The notes under the pieces were generated by a model. That model made no database searches. It was given only the letters and a program-made list of their open reading frames with translations, and had not been told where the DNA came from. From Desulfobacterales bacterium (lineage in GTDB: Bacteria > Desulfobacterota > Desulfobulbia > Desulfobulbales > Desulfocapsaceae), in NCBI GenBank assembly GCA_013042695.1, contig JABDPQ010000759.1, forward strand, positions 1 through 6,813: 6,813 nt of DNA, written 5' to 3'. Positions 1-6,121 of this stretch are shown here, in pieces. The first letter of the stretch is position 1, and each line of letters starts with the position of its first letter. The position numbers were made by a program, and so were the translations under genes.

Positions 1-1308
1 GCTTCCATAGGCAATATTATTTCTGACTGTATCATTAAATAAAATGGTTTGCTGGGTAACCATGGCTATTTGATTACGCAGAGAACGCATCGTAACATCT
101 CTTATGTTCATTCCATCTATAGTGATACTGCCCTCGGAAACATCAAGAAAGCGAGGAATAAGATTTGTTAAGGTGGTTTTTCCACCTCCACTGGGACCGA
201 CAATTGCCAAGGTTTGGCCAGCCGGTACGGTAAGGTTTATATCAGCCAGGGCACGAGTTTCATCGTTATAGCGAAAATGAACTCCGGCAAACTTAATTGT
301 CTTTTTAAATGGTGGGAGCAAGATAGCTTCTTTTCTATCTGATATTTCAGGTTCAGTATCGAGTATGGTAAACACCCTCGCTGCGGCTGCGAGACCTTGC
401 TGAATGACCGAATTAACCTTACCGATTCTTTTGACCGGATCATAAGCAACTATCAGAGAGGTCATCAAAGCAAAGAACGTGCCAGGAGTGGAGGAACCGT
501 CGATGACACCTTTGCCGCCGACCAATATGAAAAGTGCTATTGCCACACCACCAATAAATTCCATTAACGGGTGTTGCAAGCATTTGTACTTAGCATTCTT
601 AACTGTTACATTAAATAGTGTGTCTAATTGCTTGTTATAACGTTTATTTTCATGTTTCTCCATGTTAAATGCTTTGACAATGCGGTTACCGGTAATGGTT
701 TCATAGAGCATGTTTGAAACCTGTGCGGTTTCCTCCTGGGCTTTGGTGCTCAGCTTACGAAAGATCTTCCCGAATTTGACAATGGGAAAGGCAGCGACAG
801 GGAGTACTGCCAGACTAAAAAGCGCAAGTTTCCAGTTAAGGAAGAAAACGACACCCATGAGTACAATTATCGAAAAGAAATCTCTCAAAATTCCCACAAG
901 TGAATTTGAGACAGCCTGCTGCATCAAGGTTACGTCTGAGATCACACGAGAGATTAGGGTACCGGTCGGATACTCGTTAAAAAAGGACAATGGCTGTATA
1001 TGAATATGCTGAAAGACGCGTGCTCGAAAATCTTTAATGACGGAAAGGCCAACCTGCTCCAAAAGAAAATTATACACATAGTAACAGACGCCTTTAATAC
1101 CGAAAATGACAACTATTATTATCGTTAAGATATGGAGATAATCTTCATTTTTTTCAAAAAAGATTTTATCGAGAAGATCTTTGACAAGATATGTCTGGGC
1201 TCCGGTAAAGAGCGCAACAAAGACCATACCTATCATTGAAATGATTAACTTGGTTTTGTATGGGCTAATGGCATGCAGAAGTCTTCGTAAAATTTCTTTA
1301 TTTGTCAT
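1..1308 (-). CDS. msbA: MsbA-type lipid A / LPS ABC exporter, N-terminal 436 residues (C-terminus beyond left edge)
   Basis: Half-transporter of the ABC exporter family, expected to flip lipid A-core across the inner membrane using ATP. The frame is open from ATG at 1308 to the window edge, giving 436 residues of a protein that normally has about 570-600. An N-terminal membrane domain shows hydrophobic segments near residues 21-42, 57-80, 136-178 (two helices), 251-265 and 277-290. The nucleotide-binding domain starts near residue 338, with Walker A GPSGGGKTT at 371-379 and a Q-loop VTQQTILFND at about 417-426. The LSGGQ signature, Walker B and H-loop would lie beyond position 1. The start MTNKEILRRLL matches the usual short cytoplasmic lead-in, but no clear Shine-Dalgarno precedes it. 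It lies 160 bp downstream of a lipid A-type acyltransferase on the same strand, which favours lipid A export over drug or peptide export. Family call is secure; the exact substrate is inferred from context. Confidence 0.85.
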   Translation of the reverse strand, partial: MTNKEILRRLLHAISPYKTKLIISMIGMVFVALFTGAQTYLVKDLLDKIFFEKNEDYLHILTIIIVVIFGIKGVCYYVYNFLLEQVGLSVIKDFRARVFQHIHIQPLSFFNEYPTGTLISRVISDVTLMQQAVSNSLVGILRDFFSIIVLMGVVFFLNWKLALFSLAVLPVAAFPIVKFGKIFRKLSTKAQEETAQVSNMLYETITGNRIVKAFNMEKHENKRYNKQLDTLFNVTVKNAKYKCLQHPLMEFIGGVAIALFILVGGKGVIDGSSTPGTFFALMTSLIVAYDPVKRIGKVNSVIQQGLAAAARVFTILDTEPEISDRKEAILLPPFKKTIKFAGVHFRYNDETRALADINLTVPAGQTLAIVGPSGGGKTTLTNLIPRFLDVSEGSITIDGMNIRDVTMRSLRNQIAMVTQQTILFNDTVRNNIAYGS

Positions 1309-1468
1309 TTATTACGCGGTTCGTAAAATTAACTTTCGTAATCAGGTGCTTATTTGATCGAGAAAGAGCGTATACAAGATAATTCCTGTACACCAAGCTG
1401 AGCCGTAACTTTACCAAGAAGGTTGTACACCAGAGAAGCTGAATAAAAAAGATATATTTGGGTTAGGC
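1309..1468. other. Intergenic spacer between acyltransferase and msbA-like gene
   Basis: A 160-bp gap between two same-strand genes. It holds an imperfect direct repeat (see separate entry) and a minus-strand run of six T (1445-1450 read as A on plus) just after the acyltransferase stop, but no stable hairpin before it, so no intrinsic terminator is called. A minus-strand open stretch from a GTG at 1430 to a stop at 1350 would give only 26 residues and has no recognisable similarity. Whether msbA is co-transcribed with the acyltransferase or has its own promoter here cannot be decided by eye. Confidence 0.6.
1387..1442. repeat. Imperfect direct repeat in the acyltransferase-msbA spacer
   Basis: The sequence TGTACACCA followed by AGCTGA occurs at 1387-1401 and again at 1424-1442. 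In the second copy four extra bases (GAGA) separate the two halves. The copies start 37 bp apart. Could be a protein-binding tandem, a slippage product or chance; no function is assigned. Confidence 0.45.
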
Positions 1469-2395
1469 TCAGGCAAAAATTTCTTTAAGAGACCGCTTAA
1501 TTTTTTTTGGATAACCGCTCTTTTGCCATAGGCGGTGAAACAAACTAAACCATTGCTCAGGATAGGCACTGATCGTTTTTTCGTATTTTTCTATTGATAG
1601 ATTGCTGATTTGTGAAATCACCTCATCAGATAAATCATTATATTCCGGGAGGTCTACACGCTCAAAGTCTATATGCAGCTGGTTGTTCTTGAGATAATAG
1701 ACGCTCGTCAATACCGGGGCTTTAGTTTTCAGATGAAGCAGTGCTGTCCCTCGAGCGCAGGTAAATTGTCTATTGAACAGTGTTACTGGCGTACCGTTGT
1801 CGGTATAATTCTGGTCAAGACTAATAATGAGAATCCGATTTTTCTTGAGTGCATTTTGATAGGTCTGCAGTTTCTCCAGGCTATGCAGGTGGTCAAGATA
1901 TTTGCCGTAGCGCTGACGTTGGTTTACGAAAAAACCATCACACAATGGATTGCTCTGCTGTTGGTAGATAAGACTTGTTGGCCGGGTACCCCGGCTAAAC
2001 CAAGCAAAGTAAGCTTCAAACCAGCAGCCATGATATGTTGTTAGGATGACGCCTTTGCCCTGCGACAGCGCCTCATCGAGAATATCCAGCCCGTTCACTC
2101 TCGTCTGGTCAATCATAGTAGAAATTTCATCCCGATGGATAACCAGGATAAGTCCTGCTGCACGCAGAAAATGGCGGTAGGCCTTTTTCAACAGGCGCAA
2201 TTTTTTTGCATGAGGCATGGCTGGAAAGACCGTACTCATATTCTCATAGGCAACAGGGAGTCGAAACGGAAAAAATACCCAAATAATCCAGGCAATTGAT
2301 GATGTGAGCGTGTTAATGATACCAAGCGGAAGAAGATTAATGCAAAAGACCGCAGAACGTAATAATGCATATTCCAATTTGTACTTAAGCTTCAT
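1469..2395 (-). CDS. Lipid A biosynthesis (LpxL/HtrB-like) lysophospholipid acyltransferase
   Basis: A 308-residue member of the Kdo2-lipid A late acyltransferase family, which adds secondary acyl chains to lipid A at the inner face of the cytoplasmic membrane. The length is typical. A hydrophobic N-terminal anchor spans about residues 12-43. The catalytic H-x4-E motif appears as HGCWFE with H122 and E127. Downstream are the family's DQN motif (194-196), a glycine-rich NGTPVTLF block (200-207) with ARGTA (214-218), and the C-terminal PEQWFSLFHRLW (279-290), which corresponds to the usual PEQW-x-W-x-H-R-R-W. The start fits the family's short amphipathic lead before the anchor, although only a weak ribosome site is visible. 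It precedes the MsbA-like gene on the same strand, consistent with anchor completion followed by export. Which acyl chain and position it handles (LpxL, LpxM or another paralogue) cannot be told, so no symbol is given. Confidence 0.87.
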   Translation of the reverse strand: MKLKYKLEYALLRSAVFCINLLPLGIINTLTSSIAWIIWVFFPFRLPVAYENMSTVFPAMPHAKKLRLLKKAYRHFLRAAGLILVIHRDEISTMIDQTRVNGLDILDEALSQGKGVILTTYHGCWFEAYFAWFSRGTRPTSLIYQQQSNPLCDGFFVNQRQRYGKYLDHLHSLEKLQTYQNALKKNRILIISLDQNYTDNGTPVTLFNRQFTCARGTALLHLKTKAPVLTSVYYLKNNQLHIDFERVDLPEYNDLSDEVISQISNLSIEKYEKTISAYPEQWFSLFHRLWQKSGYPKKIKRSLKEIFA

Positions 2396-2422
2396 AGGTG
2401 CACGTTTCTGATGTTATCAGTA

Positions 2423-2451
2423 ATCTTCTTGGGTATTAGATATTGTGTCAA
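2423..2451 (-). promoter_or_regulatory. Candidate promoter for the acyltransferase gene
   Basis: On the minus strand a perfect -35 hexamer TTGACA lies at 2451-2446. At 17-bp spacing a weak -10 GAAGAT (3 of 6 consensus positions) lies at 2428-2423, about 28 bp before the ATG at 2395. The perfect -35 and the distance are favourable and the poor -10 is not, so this is only a candidate. Confidence 0.3.
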
Positions 2452-2983
2452 AACAGCAGTATGCTGGTTGCAAAACGAATCTTTTCCTTGGGTACTGCTT
2501 TTTCAAGATGTTAGAGTCTAGGGTATTACAGTAATTTTCATTACAAGGCACGCAAAATTAGGCTAAAACCTTTTCTACAGAGAGCAGTGATTATTGAGCA
2601 TAAATCTCAAAAAAGCGGACTTCATCTTGATTTTGTGACAATACACGCCTGTAGATAGCGACTAACCTCAAGAAAATCTGAATAGTTTTCTTACGATTCA
2701 AACAATCAATTCACCATACAATCCAGATTGTTTTTTAGCAGCGATTTTCTGATTTTTAGAATTATCGTCTTTTGCCTCATCAAGAACTGGTGTATTATCA
2801 CACCTTCTAGCCTACTTAGAGCAGGTTTCTTCTTTACACAAGCTGGAATGGCGGTTATAGAGACACGTTCCCTTTTCCCAATTTTTAAGCCAGTTACTGT
2901 ATGCTACTCATGAAAAGAGCGTGAGTGCAATTCACCAGCTGCGTGTAAAATCAGATGAAACAGTATGTGGGATGTCCCATAAC

Positions 2984-3166
2984 TATGTAACGACAAAATA
3001 CTTGAGCCACTTGCAAAACGCCCCTTTCGTTCAACCTCTACGTTATGCTTAAAATTCTATCCTCGGAATATCAATTATATGCCTGCGGTAAAATTTTTCG
3101 CATGCCTTTACTTTGAACGAAAATCATCATTTTGTAAAAGGCTCACTTAAAAGCAGATTATGTAAC
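2984..3166. repeat. 8-bp direct repeat TATGTAAC flanking the inverted-repeat element
   Basis: TATGTAAC occurs at 2984-2991 and 3159-3166, that is 12 bp outside the left arm and 14 bp outside the right arm of the 3004-3144 element. The similar offsets resemble a target-site duplication around a 167-bp insertion (2992-3158). The outermost 12-14 bp on each side do not pair well, which weakens this. An outer inverted hexamer CATAAC (2978-2983) / GTTATG (3176-3181) brackets the whole arrangement. Confidence 0.35.
3004..3144. repeat. 141-bp element bounded by imperfect inverted repeats
   Basis: Left arm 3004-3034 begins GAGCC and ends TTTCGTTCAA. Right arm 3113-3144 is its imperfect reverse complement, beginning TTGAACGAAA and ending GGCTC. 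The arms agree at about 23 of 31-32 positions with one single-base gap; the matching blocks are the outer GAGCC, a CAAAA block and the inner 10-bp TTTCGTTCAA. The interior carries a further hairpin, TGCG (3084-3087) with CGCA (3099-3102) flanking an AAAATTTT core, and a weaker ATTC/GAAT pair (3054-3069). No protein is encoded. The layout suits a small non-autonomous mobile element (MITE-like), a repetitive palindromic unit or a structured RNA. The repeats are seen directly; the element type is inferred. Confidence 0.6.
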
Positions 3167-3170
3167 TAAT

Positions 3171-3200
3171 TTGTTGTTATGACACAGATCATTTTATACT
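3171..3200 (+). promoter_or_regulatory. Candidate sigma70-type promoter of the glycosyltransferase operon
   Basis: A -10-like TATACT (5 of 6 to consensus) lies at 3195-3200. Possible -35 hexamers are TTGTTG at 3171-3176 (18-bp spacing) or TTGTTA at 3174-3179 (15-bp spacing). Transcription would begin near 3207, leaving a leader of about 50 nt before the GTG start at 3257. It lies immediately downstream of the inverted-repeat element, so that element sits close to, or just upstream of, the promoter. Confidence 0.4.
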
Positions 3201-3245
3201 ATCACGTAAGCGGTTTAGATTTAATATTGAAATAAGTCATTGTTC

Positions 3246-3251
3246 AAGGAG
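3246..3251 (+). promoter_or_regulatory. Ribosome binding site that fixes the GTG start of the first glycosyltransferase
   Basis: AAGGAG ends five bases before the GTG at 3257. This good Shine-Dalgarno at ideal spacing supports the non-ATG start and is the only strong ribosome site in the operon, so later genes probably depend partly on translational coupling. Confidence 0.75.
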
Positions 3252-3256
3252 AATAC

Positions 3257-4225
3257 GTGAAAATATCTATAGTGATTCCCGCATATAACGAGGAAGAAAA
3301 TATTCATTATTTGTACGACGAGCTCAATAGTGTCTTTGGCCCCCTTGATAGTGAACATGAGTTTTTGTTCATCGATGATGGTAGTTCTGATTCAACCTTA
3401 GACGTATTACGCATCATCCAAGAACAAGACCCTCATGTCAAAATTATCAGCTTAAGAAAAAATTTTGGCCAAACAGCCGCTATGTCGGCGGGCTTTGACT
3501 TTGCCTCGGGCGATGTCATTGTTACCATGGATGCCGATCTGCAGAACGATCCGCAGGATATCCCGCAATTAATTGATAAAATAAATGAAGGCTACGATGT
3601 TGTAACAGGTTGGCGATTTGATCGCAAAGACGCCTTTCTCAACAGAAGATTACCATCTATTATCGCCAATAAGATCATTTCATGGACAACACAGGTATCT
3701 CTGCATGACTATGGGTGCACTCTCAAGGCTTTTCGCAGAGAAGTAATCAAGAATATAAAACTATACGGGGAGATGCATCGATTTATACCGGCAATTGCAA
3801 GTGGAATGGGTATTTCTTTTACAGAAATCAAAGTTAACCACCGCCCCCGAAGGTTTGGCACTTCAAAGTACGGTATTTCAAGAACAATTCGAGTTGTTCT
3901 CGATCTTATTACGGTCAAATTCCTGCTGAGCTATTCTACCAGACCAATTCAAGTTTTCGGTCTACTCGGAGTTATTAGTGGGTCAATCGGAATTTTAATC
4001 GCTTTGGTAATGACAATTCAGCGACAGTTTTTCGGCGTGCCGATAGCGGATCGTCCACTGTTGCTCTTGGCGATATTGCTTATATTTGTTGGAATACAAT
4101 TCATCAGTATAGGGCTCATTGCTGAACTGCAATCAAGAACCTATCATGAGTCGCAACAGAAACCAGTTTATTTCGTCAGAGATGTATACGGCATTAAGGA
4201 CGTTGCAAACAAGCGTGATTATTGA
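3257..4225 (+). CDS. Family-2 glycosyltransferase, polyprenyl-phosphate (DPM1/GtrB/ArnC-like) type
   Basis: A 322-residue membrane glycosyltransferase expected to move a sugar from a nucleotide donor to a polyprenyl phosphate on the cytoplasmic face. The GT-A domain shows VIPAYNEEENI (6-16), the metal/nucleotide motif DDGSSD (40-45), RKNFGQTAAMSAG (67-79) and MDADLQNDP (91-99) with the DAD metal-binding triad at 92-94. The HDYGCTLKAFRREV block (150-163) and RRFGTSKYG (198-206) are characteristic of the dolichyl/undecaprenyl-phosphate subgroup. Two hydrophobic segments follow at about 231-253 and 268-290, then a short cytoplasmic tail, the usual two-helix form of about 310-325 residues. GTG start with a strong ribosome site. 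First gene of a four-glycosyltransferase operon, with its stop overlapping the next start by one base. It could make a lipid-linked donor (Und-P-sugar) for periplasmic decoration, or act directly in glycan assembly. Sugar identity cannot be read from sequence. Confidence 0.88.
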   Translation: MKISIVIPAYNEEENIHYLYDELNSVFGPLDSEHEFLFIDDGSSDSTLDVLRIIQEQDPHVKIISLRKNFGQTAAMSAGFDFASGDVIVTMDADLQNDPQDIPQLIDKINEGYDVVTGWRFDRKDAFLNRRLPSIIANKIISWTTQVSLHDYGCTLKAFRREVIKNIKLYGEMHRFIPAIASGMGISFTEIKVNHRPRRFGTSKYGISRTIRVVLDLITVKFLLSYSTRPIQVFGLLGVISGSIGILIALVMTIQRQFFGVPIADRPLLLLAILLIFVGIQFISIGLIAELQSRTYHESQQKPVYFVRDVYGIKDVANKRDY

Positions 4226-5274
4226 TGATTGACAAAGAAAATCAGTTAATTGACATCATCATTCCCAATTGGAATGGGGAAGAAATGTTGGAAATGTGTC
4301 TGGGCTCCCTGCAAAATCAGACATCTAAAAAATTCACGGTGACAGTTGTTGACAATGGTTCTGTAGATGGCTCGCTGGATCTTCTCAAGACTCATTATCC
4401 TGCAGTGCAGGTGCTCTCATTTCAAGAAAACAGGGGATTCAGCGCTGCTGTAAATGCGGGTATTAAAATGACCAACAATACTTGGATTTTGCTACTTAAT
4501 AACGATATTGAAATGGCCAGAGACTGCATTGAGATATTGCTTGAAAACTGCTTAAATCAGGATGAATTTGATTTATTCGCTCTGAAAATGCTGTCTTTTG
4601 ACCAGCGGTCGATACTTGATGGAGCCGGCGATGGGATTTTGCGAGGTGGGGTTGGATATCGACTTGGTACCATGGAAAAAGATGGTCCTCACTATCAGTT
4701 GAGGAGAAATGTCTTTGGTGCCTGTGCCGGTGCAGCACTCTATAGGAGAAGTCTTTTCAAGGCGATTGGCCTATTTGATGAAGATTTTTTTGCCTACCTT
4801 GAAGATGTCGATCTAAATTTAAGAGCTGCACGATCTGGACATAAATGTTTTTTCCTGCCTGATGCAAAAGTGTATCACATCGGTAGCGGATCTACCGGCT
4901 CTAAAATAAATCAGTTTACCATCTGTCTTTCTACACGAAATAATATCTTTGTTCTTCTTAAGCATTATTCTCTGGCCATGTTCATCAGATTTCTTCCCGC
5001 GATACTCATATATCAGTTGTTCTGGTTTATGTTTGTGCTGAAAAAAGCTCAATTAAAAGCTTATCTCAAGGGCCTTATGCAAAGTATTTCACTTACAGCC
5101 ACCATGATACAAAAGAGAAAAGATATTAAAAAATCAACGACTATTTCAGCAAGAGTTCTGGGTGATATGATGATAATGTCTGAAACGACTGTCATACGAT
5201 CAATTATGGCCCGAAGGAGGCAGGCCGGAAAAAACAATTGGGCCTTAAAGACCTATCTCCGTGTTCTTTGCTGA
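4225..5274 (+). CDS. Family-2 glycosyltransferase, WbbL/rhamnosyltransferase-like
   Basis: A 349-residue GT-A glycosyltransferase likely acting at the inner membrane on a lipid-linked glycan. Visible motifs are IIIPNWNG (11-18), VDNGSVDGS (42-50), ENRGFSAAVNAG (68-79), LNNDIE (91-96, the DxD-equivalent), GACAGAALYRRS (165-176) and LFDEDFFAYLEDVDLNLRAA (183-202), where the ED pair at 193-194 is the probable catalytic base region. A conserved histidine follows (H218). A hydrophobic stretch at 252-273 and a basic tail suggest peripheral or monotopic membrane attachment. ATG at 4225 overlaps the previous stop by one base (TGATG), indicating translational coupling; a TTG one codon earlier at 4222 is less likely. 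No good Shine-Dalgarno is present. The family is often annotated as rhamnosyltransferase, but donor and acceptor are not determined by these motifs. Confidence 0.87.
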   Translation: MIDKENQLIDIIIPNWNGEEMLEMCLGSLQNQTSKKFTVTVVDNGSVDGSLDLLKTHYPAVQVLSFQENRGFSAAVNAGIKMTNNTWILLLNNDIEMARDCIEILLENCLNQDEFDLFALKMLSFDQRSILDGAGDGILRGGVGYRLGTMEKDGPHYQLRRNVFGACAGAALYRRSLFKAIGLFDEDFFAYLEDVDLNLRAARSGHKCFFLPDAKVYHIGSGSTGSKINQFTICLSTRNNIFVLLKHYSLAMFIRFLPAILIYQLFWFMFVLKKAQLKAYLKGLMQSISLTATMIQKRKDIKKSTTISARVLGDMMIMSETTVIRSIMARRRQAGKNNWALKTYLRVLC

Positions 5275-5294
5275 AACTTCTGAAATTAAAACCT

Positions 5295-6113
5295 ATGGCG
5301 CTTGAGATAAGTGTTGTCATCGTCACACACAATTCACACCAGGTTCTCGGTTCGTGTCTTGGATGTCTCGATAATCAGACGATTTTTCCATCACAGGTGG
5401 TGATTATTGACAGTGGTTCAGATGATACAAACTATCTCTCTGAATTTCTCAAAAGAGATAATTGCACCATTCACTTTACCGAAAATATCGGTTATGCAGC
5501 GGCCAATAATCTCGGTCTGAGTTTTGTAAGCAGTTCAGCTGACTTCGTGCTTTTTATTAATCCCGATACCTTTTTGGATAGAACTTTTCTTGAAACAGCG
5601 GCCCGAATCTTAAAACAAAGGCCTGAAGCTGCTGCTGTAACAGGAGTGCTTCGCGGGTATGATCTGGAACATAATAAAAAAACCGGTCGTCTCGATTCAA
5701 CCGGCATCTTCAGAAAGTGGTATGGTCGCTGGTATGACAGAGGACAGGGTGAATCCGAGGGGCATGCCTATCTTTCCGAAGAATTTATACCAGCTATATG
5801 TGGAGCATTAATGTTTTTTCGTGTCGAAGCGATCACACCAGAACTGCCCGAGCTTTTTGATCAGGTCTTTTTCATGTATAAGGAAGACATCGATCTCAGT
5901 ATCAGATTGAGAAAGAATGGCTGGAAATTACTTTATACGCCTGAGGCAGGGGCCTTTCATTGTCGGGGGTGGCAAAAAAAACGTGGTGAAATTGATAGGA
6001 AAACGAGATTACTTGCTGCACGAAATGAGATAAGGCTTTATCTTAAACATCCCTCTTTATATCTGATCTGGGCAGCAACAAAATACCTGTTTGTCCGTGT
6101 TGGCAATGTTTGA
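5295..6113 (+). CDS. Family-2 glycosyltransferase, WbbL-like (third in operon)
   Basis: A 272-residue GT-A glycosyltransferase. Motifs are ISVVIVTHNS (5-14), IIDSGSDD (37-44, a variant of the common DNGS), ENIGYAAANNLG (63-74), FINPDTFLD (87-95, DxD-equivalent), ICGALMFFR (168-176) and MYKEDIDLSIRLRKNGW (194-210) with the ED base region at 197-198. The histidine of the following HH-type motif is present as FHCRGW (221-226). The C-terminus ends in an ARNEIRLYLKHP-type block and a moderately hydrophobic helix without a clear transmembrane anchor. The ATG at 5295 was chosen because it opens directly into the GT-A strand, as is usual. An upstream TTG at 5238 would add 19 residues and overlap the previous gene; an AAGGAGG at 5214-5220 lies 17 nt before that TTG, too far for normal use. 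The gap from the previous stop is 20 nt. Likely adds one sugar of the same glycan. Confidence 0.83.
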   Translation: MALEISVVIVTHNSHQVLGSCLGCLDNQTIFPSQVVIIDSGSDDTNYLSEFLKRDNCTIHFTENIGYAAANNLGLSFVSSSADFVLFINPDTFLDRTFLETAARILKQRPEAAAVTGVLRGYDLEHNKKTGRLDSTGIFRKWYGRWYDRGQGESEGHAYLSEEFIPAICGALMFFRVEAITPELPELFDQVFFMYKEDIDLSIRLRKNGWKLLYTPEAGAFHCRGWQKKRGEIDRKTRLLAARNEIRLYLKHPSLYLIWAATKYLFVRVGNV

Positions 6114-6121
6114 GTGTCCAG

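Larger units (their letters stand above)
2396..3256. other. 861-bp non-coding divergent intergenic region
   Basis: No convincing gene is present on either strand. Only short open stretches without good starts are seen, for example 2728-2913 plus (TTG start) and 2903-2706 minus (no ATG until codon 42), and neither shows a recognisable domain. The region must hold the promoters for both divergent groups. The left part (2396-2700) is AT-rich with small hairpins such as GTAAT-TTTC-ATTAC near 2530-2545. The middle has a GGTGT/ACACC hairpin (2789-2804) and a near-palindrome CCTACTTAGAGCAGG (2811-2825). The right part carries the inverted-repeat element at 3004-3144. The length is large for a divergent promoter region and could reflect decayed DNA, an RNA gene or an inserted element. 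Confidence 0.7.

Noticed and set aside
710..1003. Plus-strand open frame inside the msbA-like gene
   Set aside because: Lies opposite a clearly coding ABC exporter membrane domain; composition and motifs support only the minus strand.
1350..1430. Possible 26-residue minus-strand peptide from a GTG between the acyltransferase and msbA
   Set aside because: Too short, no ribosome site, no similarity; it overlaps the direct repeat.
1673..2044. Plus-strand 123-codon open frame
   Set aside because: Antisense to the acyltransferase, whose family motifs are intact on the minus strand.
2701..2736. AACAATC ... GATTGTT hairpin followed by six T, resembling an intrinsic terminator
   Set aside because: AT-rich 7-bp stem with an 18-nt loop and no plus-strand gene upstream to terminate.
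2706..2903. Minus-strand 65-codon open frame, lysine/arginine-rich, in the divergent region
   Set aside because: No ATG until codon 42, no ribosome site and no recognised family. Could be a relic but cannot be shown by eye.
2728..2913. Plus-strand 61-codon open frame starting at TTG
   Set aside because: TTG start without a Shine-Dalgarno, no recognisable domain, and an overlapping open frame on the other strand; not supported as a gene.
2396..3256. CRISPR array or tRNA gene in the long intergenic region
   Set aside because: No regularly spaced repeats and no cloverleaf or T-loop-like sequence seen on either strand.
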